Shown piece after piece: positions 25,901-34,850 of a stretch of DNA of 64,000 bases. The notes under the pieces are model-generated. The model saw only the letters and a program-made list of their open reading frames with translations. It had not been told where the DNA came from and ran no database searches. The position numbers were made by a program, and so were the translations under genes. Positions within the stretch are counted from its first letter, which is position 1; the number at the start of each line of letters is the position of its first letter. Source of the stretch: Mya arenaria (taxonomy: Eukaryota; Mollusca; Bivalvia; Myida; Myidae); NCBI RefSeq assembly GCF_026914265.1, contig NC_069135.1, positions 12,436,887-12,500,886 on the forward strand, read 5' to 3'.

Positions 25901-28900
25901 CCGCTTACCTGTGATGGTGAGGGAGCCGCTTATCTTTGTTGGTGATGGAGCCGCTTACCAGTTAGTGAGGGAGCCGCTAACCAGTCTTGGTAATGGAGAT
26001 GTAGCCGATTACCTGTGTTGGTAATAGAACCGTTTACCTTTGTTGACGATGTAGCCGTTTACCTTTGTTGACGATGTAGCCGATTACCTGTGTTGGTGAG
26101 GTAGCCGCTTACCTGTGATGGTGAGGGAGCCGCTTATCTTTGTTGGTAATGGAGCCGCTTACAAGTTAGTGAGGGAGCCGCTAACCTGTCTTGGTAATGG
26201 AGAAGTAGCCGATTACCTATGTTGGTAACAGAGCCGTTTACCTTTGTTGACGATATAGCCGATTACCTGTGTTGGTGAGGGAGCCGCTTACCTGTGTTGG
26301 TAATAGAGCCGTTTACCTTTGTTGACGATGTAGCCGATTACCTGTGTTGGTGAGGGAGCCGCTTACCTGTGTTGGTAATAGAGCCGTTTACCTTTGTTGA
26401 CGATGTAGCCGATTACCTGTGTTGGTGAGGTAGCCGCTTAACTATGTTGGTGAGGGAGCCGCTTACCTGTGATGGTGAGGGAGCCGCTTATCTTTGTTGG
26501 TAATGGAGCCGCTTACAAGTTAGTGAGGGAGCCGCTAACCTGTCTTGGTAATGGAGATGTAGCCGATTACCTGTGTTGGTAACAGAGCCGTTTACCTTTG
26601 TTGACGATGTAGCCGTTTACCTTTGTTGACGATGTAGCCGATTACCTGTGTTGGTGAGGGAGCCGCTTACCTGTGTTGGTAATAGAGCCGTTAACCTTTG
26701 TTGACGATGTAGCCGATTACCTGTGTTGGTGAGGGAGCCGCTTATCTGTGTTGGTGATGGATCAGCTTACCTTTGCTGATGATTGAGCAGCTTACCTTTA
26801 CTGATGATTGAGCCGCTTACCTTAGCTGATGATATAGCCGCTTACCTTCACTGATGAGACAGCCTCTTATCTTTGCTGATGATTCAGCCGCTTACCTTTG
26901 CTGATGATTCAGCCGCTTACCTTTACTGATGATAGAGCCGCTTACCTTTGCTGATGATTGAGCAGCTTACCTTTGCTGATAATTGAGCCGCTTACCTTTA
27001 CAGATGATTAAGCCGCTTACCTTTGCTGATGATAGAGCCGCTTACCTTTACTGATGATAGAGCCGCTTACCTTTGCTGATGATTGAGCCGCTTACCTTTG
27101 CTGATGATAGAGCCGCTTACCTTTACTGATGATTGAGCCGCTAACCTTTACTGATGATTGAGCCGCTTACCTTTACTGATGATTGAGCCGCTTACCTTTA
27201 CTGATGATTGAGCCGCTTACCTTTACTGATGATTGAGCCGCTTACCTTTACTGATGATTGAGCCGCTTACCTTTGCTGATGATAGAGCCGCTTACCTTTA
27301 CTGATGATTGAGCCGCTTACCTTTACTGATGATTGAGCCGCTTACCTTTGCTGATGATTGAGCCGCTTACCTTTACTGATGATTGAGCCGCTAACCTTTA
27401 CTGATGATTGAGCCACTTACCTTTGCTGATGATTGAGCCGCTTACCTTTGCTGATGATTAAGCCACTTACATTTGCTGATGATTGAGCCACTTATCTTTG
27501 CTGATGAAAGAGCCGCTTACCTTTGCTGATGATTGAGCCGCTTACCTTTACTGATGATCGAGCCACTTACCTTTGCTGATGATTGAGCCGCGTACCTTTG
27601 CTGATGATTGAGCCGCTTACCTTTGCTGATGATTGAGCCACTTACCTTTACTGATGATTGAGCCACTTACCTTTGCTGATGATTGAGCCGCTTACCTTTG
27701 CTGATGATTGAGCCGCTTACCTTTACTGATGATTCAGCCGCTTACCTTTGCTGATGATAGAGCCGCTTACCTTTGCTGATGATTGAGCCGCTTACCTTTG
27801 CTGATGATTGAGCCGCTTACCTTTGCTGATGATTGAGCCGCTTACCTTTACTGATGATTGAGCCGCTTACCTTAGCTGATGATTGAGCCGCTTACCTTAG
27901 CTGATGATATAGCCGCTTACCTTCACTGATGAGACAGCCTCTTACCTTTGCTGATGATTCAGCAGCTTACCTTTGCTGATGATTCAGCCGCTTACCTTTA
28001 CTGATGATAGAGCCGCTTACCTTTGCTGATGATTGAGCCGCTTACCTTTGCTGATGATTGAGCCGCTTACCTTTACTGATGATAGAGCCGCTTACCTTTG
28101 CTGATGATTGAGCCGCTTACCTTTGCTGATAATATAGCCGCTTACCTTCACTGATGAGACAGCCTCTTACCTTTGCTGATGATTGAGCCACTTACCTTTG
28201 CTGATGATAGAGCCGCTTACCTTTGCTGATGATTGAGCCGCTTACCTTTGCTGATGATTGAGCCACTTACCTTTACTGATGATTGAGCCGCTTACCTTTG
28301 CTGATGATTGAGCCGCTTACCTTTGCTGATGATTGAGCCGCTTACATTTTTGATGATGGTACCGCTTACCCTTGTTGACGATGGTGCCTATGTCCAGAGC
28401 CAACATGCTTGACAGTGGACAAGCTTGAAAAGGTTTCCCTTCCGGTGTAATGACTGCACGGTCCTTCAATATTGAATAGTTGTATGCCTTTTCAACTGAT
28501 ATCACCTACAAAGACATTCCTACTTCTTTTTAAAATAGCTTTACTTCTTCACGTATTATCTTAGTCTCTTCTGAATGTCGTTCCTATTCCATTATCATTA
28601 GATTTGAATCGCTTGAAACTGTACCATTATGTAGGATAAGAGAGGTTGCGGAACACGACTTGTACGTGTACGTGTAGCTACATGTACCAGTAAAAGATGA
28701 AGAAAATTTGACATTTGTTTCCGACAATTCCCTTTTAGGCTCTATGATACTCGTAAGAAATCCTCGGAACGAGCGATAGTTTGCATGTACATGTGCCTTG
28801 GTGAGGTCGGAAACGATCGATATTTTGCAGGTACATGTTCCTTGGTGAGGTCGGGAACGAACGATAGTTTACATGTACATGTGCCTTGGTGAGGTCGGGA

Positions 28901-31900
28901 ACGAAAGATAAGTTGCATGTACATGTGCCTTGGTGAGGTCGGGAACGATCGATAGTTTACATGTACATGTGCCATGGTGAGGTCGGGAACGAACGATAAT
29001 TTGCATGTACATGTGCCTTGGTGAGGTCGGGAACGATCGATAGTTTGCATGTACATGTACCTTGTTGAATTCGGGAACGAGCGATAGTTTACATGTACAT
29101 GTACCTTGTTGAATTCGGGAACGAGCGATAGTTTACATGTACATGTACCTTGGTGAATTCGGGAAAGATCGATAGTTTCCATGCACATGTTCCTTGGTGA
29201 GGTCGGGAACGAACGATAGTTTGCATGTACATGTGCCTTGGTGAGGTCGGGAACGATCGATAGTTTGCATGTACGTGTGCCTTGGTGAGGTCGGGAACGA
29301 ACGATAGTTTGCATGTACGTGTGCCTTGGTGAGGTCGGGAACGAGCGATAGTTTACATGTACGTGTACCTTGGTGAGGTCGGGAACGAGCGATAGTTTAC
29401 ATGTACGTGTACCTTGGTGAGGTCGGGAACGAGCGATAGTTTGCATGTACATGTGCCTTGGTGAGGTCGGGAAAGATCGATAGTTTGCATGTACATGTGC
29501 TTTGGAGAGGTCGGGAAAGATCGATAGTTTGCATGTACATGTGCCTTGGTGAGGTCGGGAACGATCGATAGTTTGCATGTACATGTGCCTTGGTGAGGTC
29601 AGGAACGAGCGATAGTTTACATATACATGTGCCTTGATGAGGTCGGGAAAGATCGATAATTTACATGTACATGTACCTTGGTGAATTCGGGAAAGATCGA
29701 TAGTTTGCATGTACATATACCTTGTTGAATTCGGGAACGAGCGATAGTTTACATGTACATGTACCTTGGTGAGGTCGGGAAAGATCGATAGTTTATATGT
29801 GCATGTGCCTTGGTGAGGTCGGGAACGATCGATAGTTTCCATGTACATGTTCCTTGGTGAGGTCGGGAACGAGCGATAAATTACATGAACATGTACCTTA
29901 GTGGGGTCGGAAACAAGCGATAGTGTGCATGTACCTTGGTGAGGTTGGGAACGAGTGATAGTTTACACGCACATGTACCTTGGGGAGGTCGGGAACGAGC
30001 GATAGTTTACATGAGCATGTACCTTAGTGGGGTCGGAAACGAGCGATAGTGTGCATGTACCTTGTTGAGGTTGGGAACGGGCGATAGTGCACATGTACCT
30101 TGGTGAGGTCGGGAACGAACAGAAGTGTACTTGTACATGTACCTTGGTGAGGTCGGGAACGAATAGAAGTTTACTTGTACATGTACCTTGTTGAGGTTGG
30201 GAACGGGCGATAGTGCACATGTACCTTGGTGAGGTCGGGAACGAACAGAAGTTTACATGTACATGTACCTTGGTGAGGTCGGGAACGAACGCCTTTGTGA
30301 CGTCGAAAGGGAACGGAGGGTTACATGTACATGTACCTTGGTGACGTCGGGAACGAACGGAAGAATACATGTATATGTACATTGGTGACTTCGGAAGAGA
30401 AAGGAAGTTTACTGTACATGTGCCTTGGTGACGTCGGAAGAAAACGGACGGTAACATGTACATGTACTTTGGTGACGTCGAAAGGAAACAGAAGGTCACA
30501 TGTGCATGTACCTTGGTGACGTCGGAAGGAAACGGAAGAGCAGCTGTACATGTACAATTGGTGACGTCGGAAGGGAACAAAAGATTGCATGTACATGTAC
30601 ATTGGTGACGTCGGAAGGGAACGGAAGAATACATGTTCATGTACCTTGGTGACGTCGGAATGGAACGGAAGTATATATGTACATGTACCTTGGTGACGAC
30701 GGAAGGGAACGGAAGTATACATATACATATACCTTGGTGATGTCGGAAGATTACATGTACATGTACCTTGGTGACGTCGGAAGGGAACGGAAGGTTACAT
30801 GTACATGTACCATGGTGACGTCGGAAGGGAACGGAAGGTTTAATGTACATGTAACTTGGTGACGTCGGAAGGGAACGGAAGGTTATATGTACATGTACCA
30901 TGGTGACGTCGGAAGGGAACGGAAGGTTACATGTACATGTACCATGGTGACGTCGGAAGGGAACGGAAGGTTACATGTACATGTAACTTGGTGACGTCGG
31001 AAGGGAACGGAAGGTTACATGTACATGTAACTTGGTGACGTCGGAAGGGAACGGAAGGTTATATGTACATGTAACTTGGTGACGTCGGAATGGAATGGAA
31101 GACTGCATGTATACGTATTCCGTACACGTACCCGTGCAAGCAGCGTTTTGCAACCTTTTTATAAAGACTTTGTTCAGGAAATGACAATTAAAATGCAGCA
31201 ATAATAACGAAAAGTTACCCTTATCTCATTAATGACTGTGTCCTCACGCTTTTCATCGTTGACAACGACCTCGACCTTCAACGCCACCCGGGGGCGTGGG
31301 ATTGTCATTGTCAATTCGGCAACGAATGGCTCGCCACGAATTATCGTGGCAGACGGTTCGAAAGCAAAAGTTGGGTCCGCAGTTGAAACGTTTGTCTGGT
31401 GATGGATAATATTATTTACTAATACATTCTCTTTCGTATCCAGTAAGTGAGTGTCGACGGTGGGCAGTTTTTTTTAACAATATTTAAAGGGACTAAACAC
31501 CAGATGGTTCCCAAAATCGGCAATTAAATTATTTCTTAAATCAAAACTACAGATGTCAGTACCAGCTAGTGTGAGTCCGATAATACATCACTTTACCTGA
31601 TTAAAATAATATTTTGTCGCTGTCTCAGCTGCATTGACCAGTTTAAAAAAGCGCATAATGGTTTCCCAGTTTAGTGTGTATATTTAGCATGTAAACGTCA
31701 CGCGATTAGCACAGATACATATACCTACGCTTTTTAAAAAAAAATAACTGGGATTTACGTGGTAGACAGACACAGTAAATTTTTGAATCGGAAAAGTAGG
31801 CAAAAACTTCGAAAGATACATGTGTCGTATGTAATGTGATAATTAAGATTCAATGCGTTGTACACAACGATATCAATTTTATGTTTCACAATTTTCATTT

Positions 31901-34496
31901 TTTCTTGCAGTTGTATCATCTGGTGTCACGCCCCTTTTATATTGTTATAGGAAATAATTTATATCAAATGTTACGTTTGACCGTAAAATAGATTTATAAA
32001 TGTTTCAATCCCAACCGAATAATATGGTTTGCGCATATTAAAGCTTCTTAGATTGATTTTTGTTTCTATTGTTTGGGTAATAAATAAAAGCATTACTTAT
32101 ATGGGATGCATGACATCTATCTTGCTATAATGCACTTAAATAATAATAATAGTTTCGATACAAACATTTTGCTTCACATCGTGCACATTCACGCGGCATT
32201 GGGAAATGTAGACGAAATCCTTGCCGTTTTCCGTGTAGACCAGTGCACCGCTTAGCCAGTACGCATCTCCGTCAGAGTTATTCGCTCCCAGGGCCACGAG
32301 CACCACTTCATACGTGACGTTCATTTCATAGACACCGGGCATATCATTGTTCCCTGGACTGGCCGTCACATTTCTCGCATACAGAGTGGCTCGTGTGTTG
32401 TATTGTACGATACTCTATGTGTAATTAAAAACGTCGTAATAAAGTACATGTACACAAATATAAATCAATCAATTTAAGCGATGTATCCTTAACATGTATA
32501 TTTACGTGTATAAAAAGTAACAATCATTTTCATGTGCGAAAACATTTACGCCTATACATTTATATACATCTAGTATTGTGACATTAAATTGAATTCGGAA
32601 CTTTCACATATTTTTGTTTATGAAAATGCTTTTAAATTATTGAACAGTACACAGTCTGACCCGATCACTTGTGTTGTTTTTTTGAAATGTGTGTCTTATA
32701 ATACGGCTTTTTTCATCGACAGATGTATCTAGTGGTGAAGAGTTACTTTCCACACCGAAAATCTCGCCGAGAACAAATATAGGCTCAGTCGTCGACGGCA
32801 GAAGCTCCAGCCGAGCATCTGAAACAAAAAGGGGGATACTACATCACTATCATCAGTGTGTGTATATACCACGTGATAAATTACGTCATAAATGCTACGT
32901 CGGAACGCAACATTTTGCTTAAAATGAAGACTTAAATCAAAGATAACTTTTCTTTTACAACACCATTTTAAATAAAACAAAAGACAGTCTATGCCCCGCA
33001 TTTGTTTTACTACCGAAATTTGATAAGATCATTAGTTTCATCAAACACTTCGACAAACCTGTTTCCAAATTAATGTTTTGACAGTGCTCCGTCAGACAGC
33101 CGTATTGTGAAAAGGTTTGTCGAAGTGTTTTAAGAAACTAAACTCCCAATCAAACTCTGGTAAAAGACCGAAGGCAGGGCTCCTTAAGAGGCGTAAACTG
33201 CGCTGTGTTTCATTTAAAATGGTGAAGAAATAGTGGAGAAATCTTTGTTTAAAGTATTTTTTCAAATTAAAATATTGCCGTCCAACTTTTAGTTGCCAGT
33301 CTAGTACTGCTCTGGTATTTAAAACAAACAACGCTTTATGGTATCATTATGCCGCACGTTTTCTTTTTTTCAAAATAAACGATCATCACTTTAGCGTGTG
33401 GCTCATTTAAATAAACGCCATTTCTATGTTCCGTTCGACATGCAGCACCAGCGTGCCCCAGCTCTGACATGCAGCACCAGCGTGCACCAGCTCTGACATG
33501 CAGCACCAGCGTACCCCAGTTCTGACATGCAGCACCAGCGTGCACCAGCTCTGATATGCAGCACCAGCGTGCCCCAGTTCTGACATGCAGCACCAGCGTG
33601 CCCCAGCTCTGACATGCAGAACCAGCGTGCCCCAGCTCTGACATGCAGCACCAGCGTGCCCCAGCTCTGACATGCAGCACCAGCGTGCACCAGCTCTGAC
33701 ATGCAGCACTAGCGTGCCCCAGCTCTGACATGCAGCACCAGCGTGCCCCAGTTCTTACGCTTGCCATCATATTCCATATGGTACGAGTACTCGAGTTCTA
33801 TAGGGTTTCTATTTATTTCAGAGATATGTAATACACCTATTAGATGTAACTGGTTCAACAACATTTGTTAAGTTTAAGATGTGGTAAAATATTGAAATTA
33901 AGGAGAAACTGAATGTTTTGCGAAGTTAGATCTCCTTTAGTTATAACTTTGTTGTACCATTGGATAAATGACGTCGCACCTACCCACAAAAAGCCACCCT
34001 ACCCACGAAATACACAACGCTAAGAAACGTCGAACACTCTACTATTTACAGATACGACGTCTAGGTAAAGGGAATTCTGTGTCACAAATTCCATCGTTAT
34101 AAAGTCGGATATACTGTCTGACCAACCGGTAATATGACATTTCAAAATATAAATAACGAAAAACTGTGTAAACCTGAGGCCGTCATTCCAGGAAGAATCT
34201 TGGCAGAGAGCGTGAGCTCGAGAGTTTGGCCGATGTGAACGTCATCAACGTCTCCACAATCCAGGTCTAACGTCGTTTCATCAGGAGGCCAGCCACCAAC
34301 ACAGCATACTATTGGGTGGAGCACTGTGCACTTACGTTCCATAGCGATTTGTTTATAAGGAGCGTTTATATCCAAAATTAAAAAAATATATATTTATAAT
34401 AAAATACATTACAGATCTACTTTATATTATTTTTAAGAATATTGAAATAGAAAATAACTTACTTAAAGTACTCAATAGACTTAAGAAGAACTTCAT
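6398..34496 (-). CDS. Secreted multi-domain glycoprotein, 16 exons, 880 aa
   Basis: I assembled this gene by hand from GT-AG junctions. All 15 junctions keep phase, and the exon lengths sum to 2643 nt (881 codons with the stop). Exons in transcript order: 34463-34496, 34174-34308, 32747-32818, 32178-32389, 31219-31395, 28370-28505, 24215-24390, 17977-18139, 15226-15521, 14788-15026, 13771-13862, 11554-11690, 11300-11428, 9143-9281, 6797-7059, 6398-6640. The protein starts with a signal peptide (residues about 1-17), carries some 15 N-glycosylation sequons and has no later membrane segment, so it should be secreted. Residues 18-545 repeat a pattern of Gly, a hydrophobic alternating strand, then Pro, like Ig/DUF11-type beta-sandwich modules. 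Residues about 650-700 resemble the core of a discoidin (F5/8C) domain. I do not recognise a named family. The exon 3/exon 4 junction is the least certain. Confidence 0.75.
6797..7059 (-). CDS. Exon 15 of secreted glycoprotein gene
   Basis: Encodes YAAGLYSYGPQPKQDELFQK to GDQVTM with three cysteines. The acceptor has a long T tract (TTTTTTTTTTCAG). The donor ATG|GTTAGG is weak but keeps frame. Confidence 0.75.
7330..8010 (-). mobile_element. MITE-family copy with a foreign insert
   Basis: The sequence matches, in inverse orientation, the element at 31486-31939 (for example ACGACACATG and GTATTTGCCG blocks), so it belongs to the same dispersed family. It is interrupted at about 7585-7800 by roughly 215 bp absent from the other copies. 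That insert has a plus-strand open frame (KEAKTLLRQRIHRARQINIV and onward) of unknown origin. Confidence 0.55.
8506..8952 (-). mobile_element. MITE-family copy
   Basis: An inverse-orientation copy of the 31486-31939 family. It ends with CATCTGGTGTCTAGTCCCTT, the inverted terminus of that family. The other end lacks the terminus, so it is truncated. Confidence 0.6.
9143..9281 (-). CDS. Exon 14: discoidin-like core
   Basis: Encodes 46 residues including WDNDIVTFQLRRPLVGRYFR, which fits the W-x-x-D..F-x-L-x-x-P...G/A-R-Y-F/I-R pattern of discoidin folds. The acceptor GCTGTATTGTAG is itself the edge of the 35-bp minisatellite; donor TCAA|GTAAGC, phase 1. Confidence 0.78.
9282..11108. repeat. 35-bp intronic minisatellite, about 52 units
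   Basis: Head-to-tail 35-bp units (plus-strand core CCTACAATACAGCATACCGT, then ATTACGTTACATCAG) fill almost the whole intron between exons 13 and 14 and run up to the exon 14 acceptor. On the minus strand each unit repeats GCTGTATTGTAGG, the true acceptor. Variants are regional: CCGTATAACG near 9.3-9.8 kb, CAACATACTG at about 10.0-10.5 kb and CCATGTTACG at 10.56-11.07 kb. The open frames across it come from stop-free units. Confidence 0.95.
11300..11428 (-). CDS. Exon 13: start of discoidin-like stretch
   Basis: Encodes 43 residues, KDTGTLVVLIGISVPVEQVP to HILTNP. The segment DGWEVQWSIDNDEYHI resembles the strand before the W-rich core of F5/8C domains. Acceptor TTTCTGTTGCAG, donor CCG|GTGAAT. 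Confidence 0.78.
11554..11690 (-). CDS. Exon 12 of secreted glycoprotein gene
   Basis: Encodes SFKVQLLDSPLMLSTNTTDT to SIATIAP. Acceptor TTTTTTACAG, donor CCG|GTAGGT (phase 0). The intron upstream carries the 39-bp minisatellite. Confidence 0.78.
12040..13512. repeat. 39-bp intronic minisatellite, about 37 units
   Basis: Units of 39 bp (core AACAGACAAGAGCAGCAGAA, then AACATCACTCACATCAAGT) lie in the intron between exons 11 and 12. Because 39 is a multiple of three, several stop-free frames run through it, giving a 13-residue periodic peptide; I regard these as artefacts. On the minus strand nearly every unit holds GATGTGAGTGAT, a perfect GTGAGT donor. Confidence 0.95.
13771..13862 (-). CDS. 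Exon 11 of secreted glycoprotein gene
   Basis: A short exon encoding DTGAMDAVIMELPFVCNTET to KEDYFL. Acceptor TTGATTCTTTAG, donor CTAG|GTATGA. It enters in phase 2 and leaves in phase 1, matching both neighbours. Confidence 0.78.
13863..14787. other. Intron 10, nothing recognised
   Basis: AT-rich intron between exons 10 and 11 of the secreted-protein gene, without repeats or open frames of note. Confidence 0.5.
14788..15026 (-). CDS. Exon 10 of secreted glycoprotein gene
   Basis: Encodes SNANMSVNLTVKCLPPTV to SVHIGDIP with sequons NMSV, NLTV and NVTV and the module core LSGSVVTFYFHVVIERN. Acceptor TTTTACAATTCCAG, donor ATT|GTAAAT in phase 2. Confidence 0.8.
15226..15521 (-). CDS. Exon 9 of secreted glycoprotein gene
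   Basis: The longest exon (296 bp) encodes SPSEYGSKLACSRKNIKFIR to AYGMVELQ with sequons NGSK and NGTN. Acceptor TGTTTCCATGCAG, donor CAG|GTATAAG (phase 0). Confidence 0.82.
15522..17108. other. Part of intron 8, nothing recognised
   Basis: The sequence is AT-rich, with a short (TTG)n run near 16141-16163. No exon-like frame with splice signals was found. Confidence 0.4.
17109..17566. mobile_element. 458-bp MITE with CTAAA target duplication
   Basis: The element begins CAGGGGGTCCAA and ends with the exact inverse TTGGACCCCCTG. The 5-bp direct repeat CTAAA flanks it on both sides (17104-17108 and 17567-17571). A further inverted pair around AGGAATTTAGGTGTTTCAA lies inside. There is no coding capacity, so it is a non-autonomous DNA transposon; the superfamily is uncertain. 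Confidence 0.75.
17977..18139 (-). CDS. Exon 8 of secreted glycoprotein gene
   Basis: Encodes SVISFTNTSTNIEKGGYAYV to TLSILS, with sequons NTST and NFTM. Acceptor TTGTATTACAG, donor TCAG|GTATAT in phase 1. The intron upstream (18140-24214) holds a TTAA element and an hAT remnant. Confidence 0.8.
18140..19252. other. Part of intron 7, nothing recognised
   Basis: AT-rich intronic sequence with short chance open frames only. No splice-bounded exon or repeat family member was recognised. Confidence 0.4.
19736..19836 (-). repeat. tRNA-derived SINE fragment
   Basis: On the minus strand the sequence has a B-box-like GGTTTGATCCCC followed by CACCAGGGATACTTTCTC, the layout of a tRNA-derived SINE head. 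It lies within the TTAA element. Confidence 0.55.
20193..20514. mobile_element. Nested GC-rich MITE
   Basis: The ends ATGCACCAGTCAATTGTAAC and its near-perfect inverse (GTTACAATTGATTTGTGCAT) bracket about 320 bp of markedly GC-rich sequence. The same terminus also occurs singly near 19391-19412, inside the same larger element. Confidence 0.6.
20770..22153. other. Part of intron 7, nothing recognised
   Basis: AT-rich sequence with an 18-base T run at 21693-21710. No exon or gene was seen. Confidence 0.4.
22592..22825 (+). pseudogene. hAT transposase fragment, middle part
   Basis: The frame contains KPRQFGRQQNQPN followed by a stretch with PFLEHLLAAFD, matching the R-x-x-GRQ...PFLDHL pattern of ZMYM1-like hAT transposases. 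It starts and stops without the rest of the catalytic domain. Confidence 0.7.
22911..22988. repeat. (TA)n microsatellite
   Basis: A nearly uninterrupted run of about 38 TA units separates the two hAT fragments. Confidence 0.95.
23134..23576 (+). pseudogene. hAT transposase C-terminal dimerisation fragment
   Basis: Contains the hallmark PVSTATAEQPFSTMRRLKTY and then LRSTMTTERLSGLGLL, the hAT C-terminal dimerisation motif. A stop codon lies directly upstream and no start is available, so it is a relic. Confidence 0.8.
24061..24157. repeat. Inverted repeat (34-bp arms)
   Basis: Arms 24061-24094 and 24124-24157 are inverse copies with about 32 of 34 matches, around a 29-bp loop; TTAATAATTAAGAA lies at the inner ends. 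It lies 58 bp downstream (in transcript order) of the exon 7 donor. It could be a short foldback element. Confidence 0.8.
24215..24390 (-). CDS. Exon 7 of secreted glycoprotein gene
   Basis: Encodes SQKASPTEGDYNITFEITLY onward to NVTVIKTPKNV, with two sequons inside and a third formed across the next junction. Acceptor GATTGACAG, donor GTA|GTGAGT (phase 0). Confidence 0.8.
24391..25375. other. Part of intron 6, nothing recognised
   Basis: Intronic sequence between exon 7 and the 25-bp array, with no recognisable element. Confidence 0.4.
25376..28369. repeat. 25-bp intronic minisatellite, about 120 units
   Basis: Units of 25 bp begin at the exon 6 donor and extend for 3 kb into intron 6. On the minus strand the unit holds CAAAGGTAAGCGGCTC (or CACAGGTAAGCGGCTC in the far part), so nearly every unit is a good 5' splice site. 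Two sequence classes exist: GAT(T/A)GAGCCGCTTACCTTTG at 26.75-28.37 kb and GGAGCCGCTTACCTGTGTTG at 25.4-26.75 kb. Larger blocks recur between about 25.96 and 26.75 kb. Confidence 0.95.
28370..28505 (-). CDS. Exon 6 of secreted glycoprotein gene
   Basis: Encodes VISVEKAYNYSILKDRAV onward to DIGTIVNK. Acceptor TGTCTTTGTAG; donor AAGG|GTAAGC in phase 1. The 25-bp minisatellite of the next intron begins directly at this donor and repeats its sequence. Confidence 0.78.
28757..31115. repeat. 44-bp intronic minisatellite, about 53 units
   Basis: This array fills intron 5 between exons 5 and 6. The left part has units with CTTGGTGAGGTCGGGAACGA and the right part (from about 30.3 kb) has CTTGGTGACGTCGGAAGGGA; both share the palindromic ACATGTACATGT and the 44-bp length, so they are two branches of one repeat. 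The very long minus-strand open frames here result from a stop-free 132-bp period and are not genes. Confidence 0.95.
31219..31395 (-). CDS. Exon 5 of secreted glycoprotein gene
   Basis: Encodes 59 residues from TNVSTADPTF to INEIR, with the module core RGEPFVAELTMTIPRPR. Acceptor CCATCACCAG, donor AGG|GTAACT, phase 0 at both ends. The duplicate at 39292-39468 encodes the same peptide. Confidence 0.8.
31486..31939. mobile_element. MITE-family copy (reference copy)
   Basis: Ends are inverse of each other (TAAAGGGACTAAACACCAGATG-like left end, CATCTGGTGTCACGCCCCTT right end). Family relatives lie at 39558-40013, 8506-8952 and 7330-8010. There is no coding capacity. Confidence 0.65.
32178..32389 (-). 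CDS. Exon 4 of secreted glycoprotein gene
   Basis: The frame runs through TTLYARNVTASPGNNDMPG with three N-glycosylation sequons and ends near CRVNVHD at a GTGAAG donor (phase 0). The acceptor lacks a good pyrimidine tract; a start about 20 bp upstream after ACACATAG is the alternative. Confidence 0.62.
32747..32818 (-). CDS. Exon 3 of secreted glycoprotein gene
   Basis: The acceptor TTTTTGTTTCAG is strong. The exon reads ARLELLPSTTEPIFVLGEIF and continues to GVE before a donor A|GTAACT in phase 1. The donor was chosen because it keeps the strand pattern GE-F-V-E-L/T seen in exon 5. Confidence 0.65.
33430..33752. repeat. 29-bp intronic minisatellite, about 11 units
   Basis: Units with CTGACATGCAGCACCAGCGT lie in intron 2. 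The duplicated copy at 41690-41955 has about nine units. The stop-free frames in it are artefacts. Confidence 0.93.
34174..34308 (-). CDS. Exon 2: end of signal peptide, first module
   Basis: The acceptor CACCCAATAG gives ICCVGG directly after exon 1, completing the signal peptide. The mature start contains DLDCGDVDD, then the strand GQTLELTLSAKILPG. Donor TCAG|GTTTAC, phase 1. An alternative in-phase acceptor 15 bp upstream exists here but is destroyed in the duplicate copy, so I prefer this one. Confidence 0.72.
34463..34496 (-). CDS. Exon 1: start codon and signal peptide
   Basis: ATG at 34496 encodes MKFFLSLLSTL and the exon ends at a strong donor, GTAAGT, in phase 1. Basic start plus hydrophobic run is typical of a signal peptide. 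The copy at 42658-42691 encodes the same residues. Confidence 0.75.
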
Positions 34497-34850
34497 TGTT
34501 TGGCGTTTTCGCTCTTGCAGAAAAAAGTGCCGTCTGGTTGTAACAATATCTCTTAAAACCGGGCGAATGAGATTTCAATAATTGTCTCTTTTTAAGATGA
34601 AATAAAATATGTTAAAAGCTGCTTCATAGGTTTATCTATTAAGAACACTTACTATACAATTAATATTTCACGACATACTCAAAACGACCAACTCCAATCT
34701 CTTCTGCGTTACCTGACATGAAGTTATCTTGGCTGACCGCTAGACATGGAAGATAGCTCCTTCGGAAGCTCAAATTACACCAACAGTTTCTGATTTGTAG
34801 AGATTGTTTTTTGACAGTAATGATATTAAAGTGCAATACTGTCGAACTTA

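Noticed and set aside
28742..30901. Very long minus-strand open frames (368 and 312 codons) with Cys-, His- and Tyr-rich periodic peptides
   Set aside because: They follow a 44-bp tandem unit read through all three frames (132-bp period) inside an intron. Frames are open because the unit lacks stops, and the same happens in the duplicate array.
33336..33770. Periodic ARWCCMSELGH-type frames (and the copy near 41.6-42.0 kb)
   Set aside because: Generated by the 29-bp minisatellite in intron 2.
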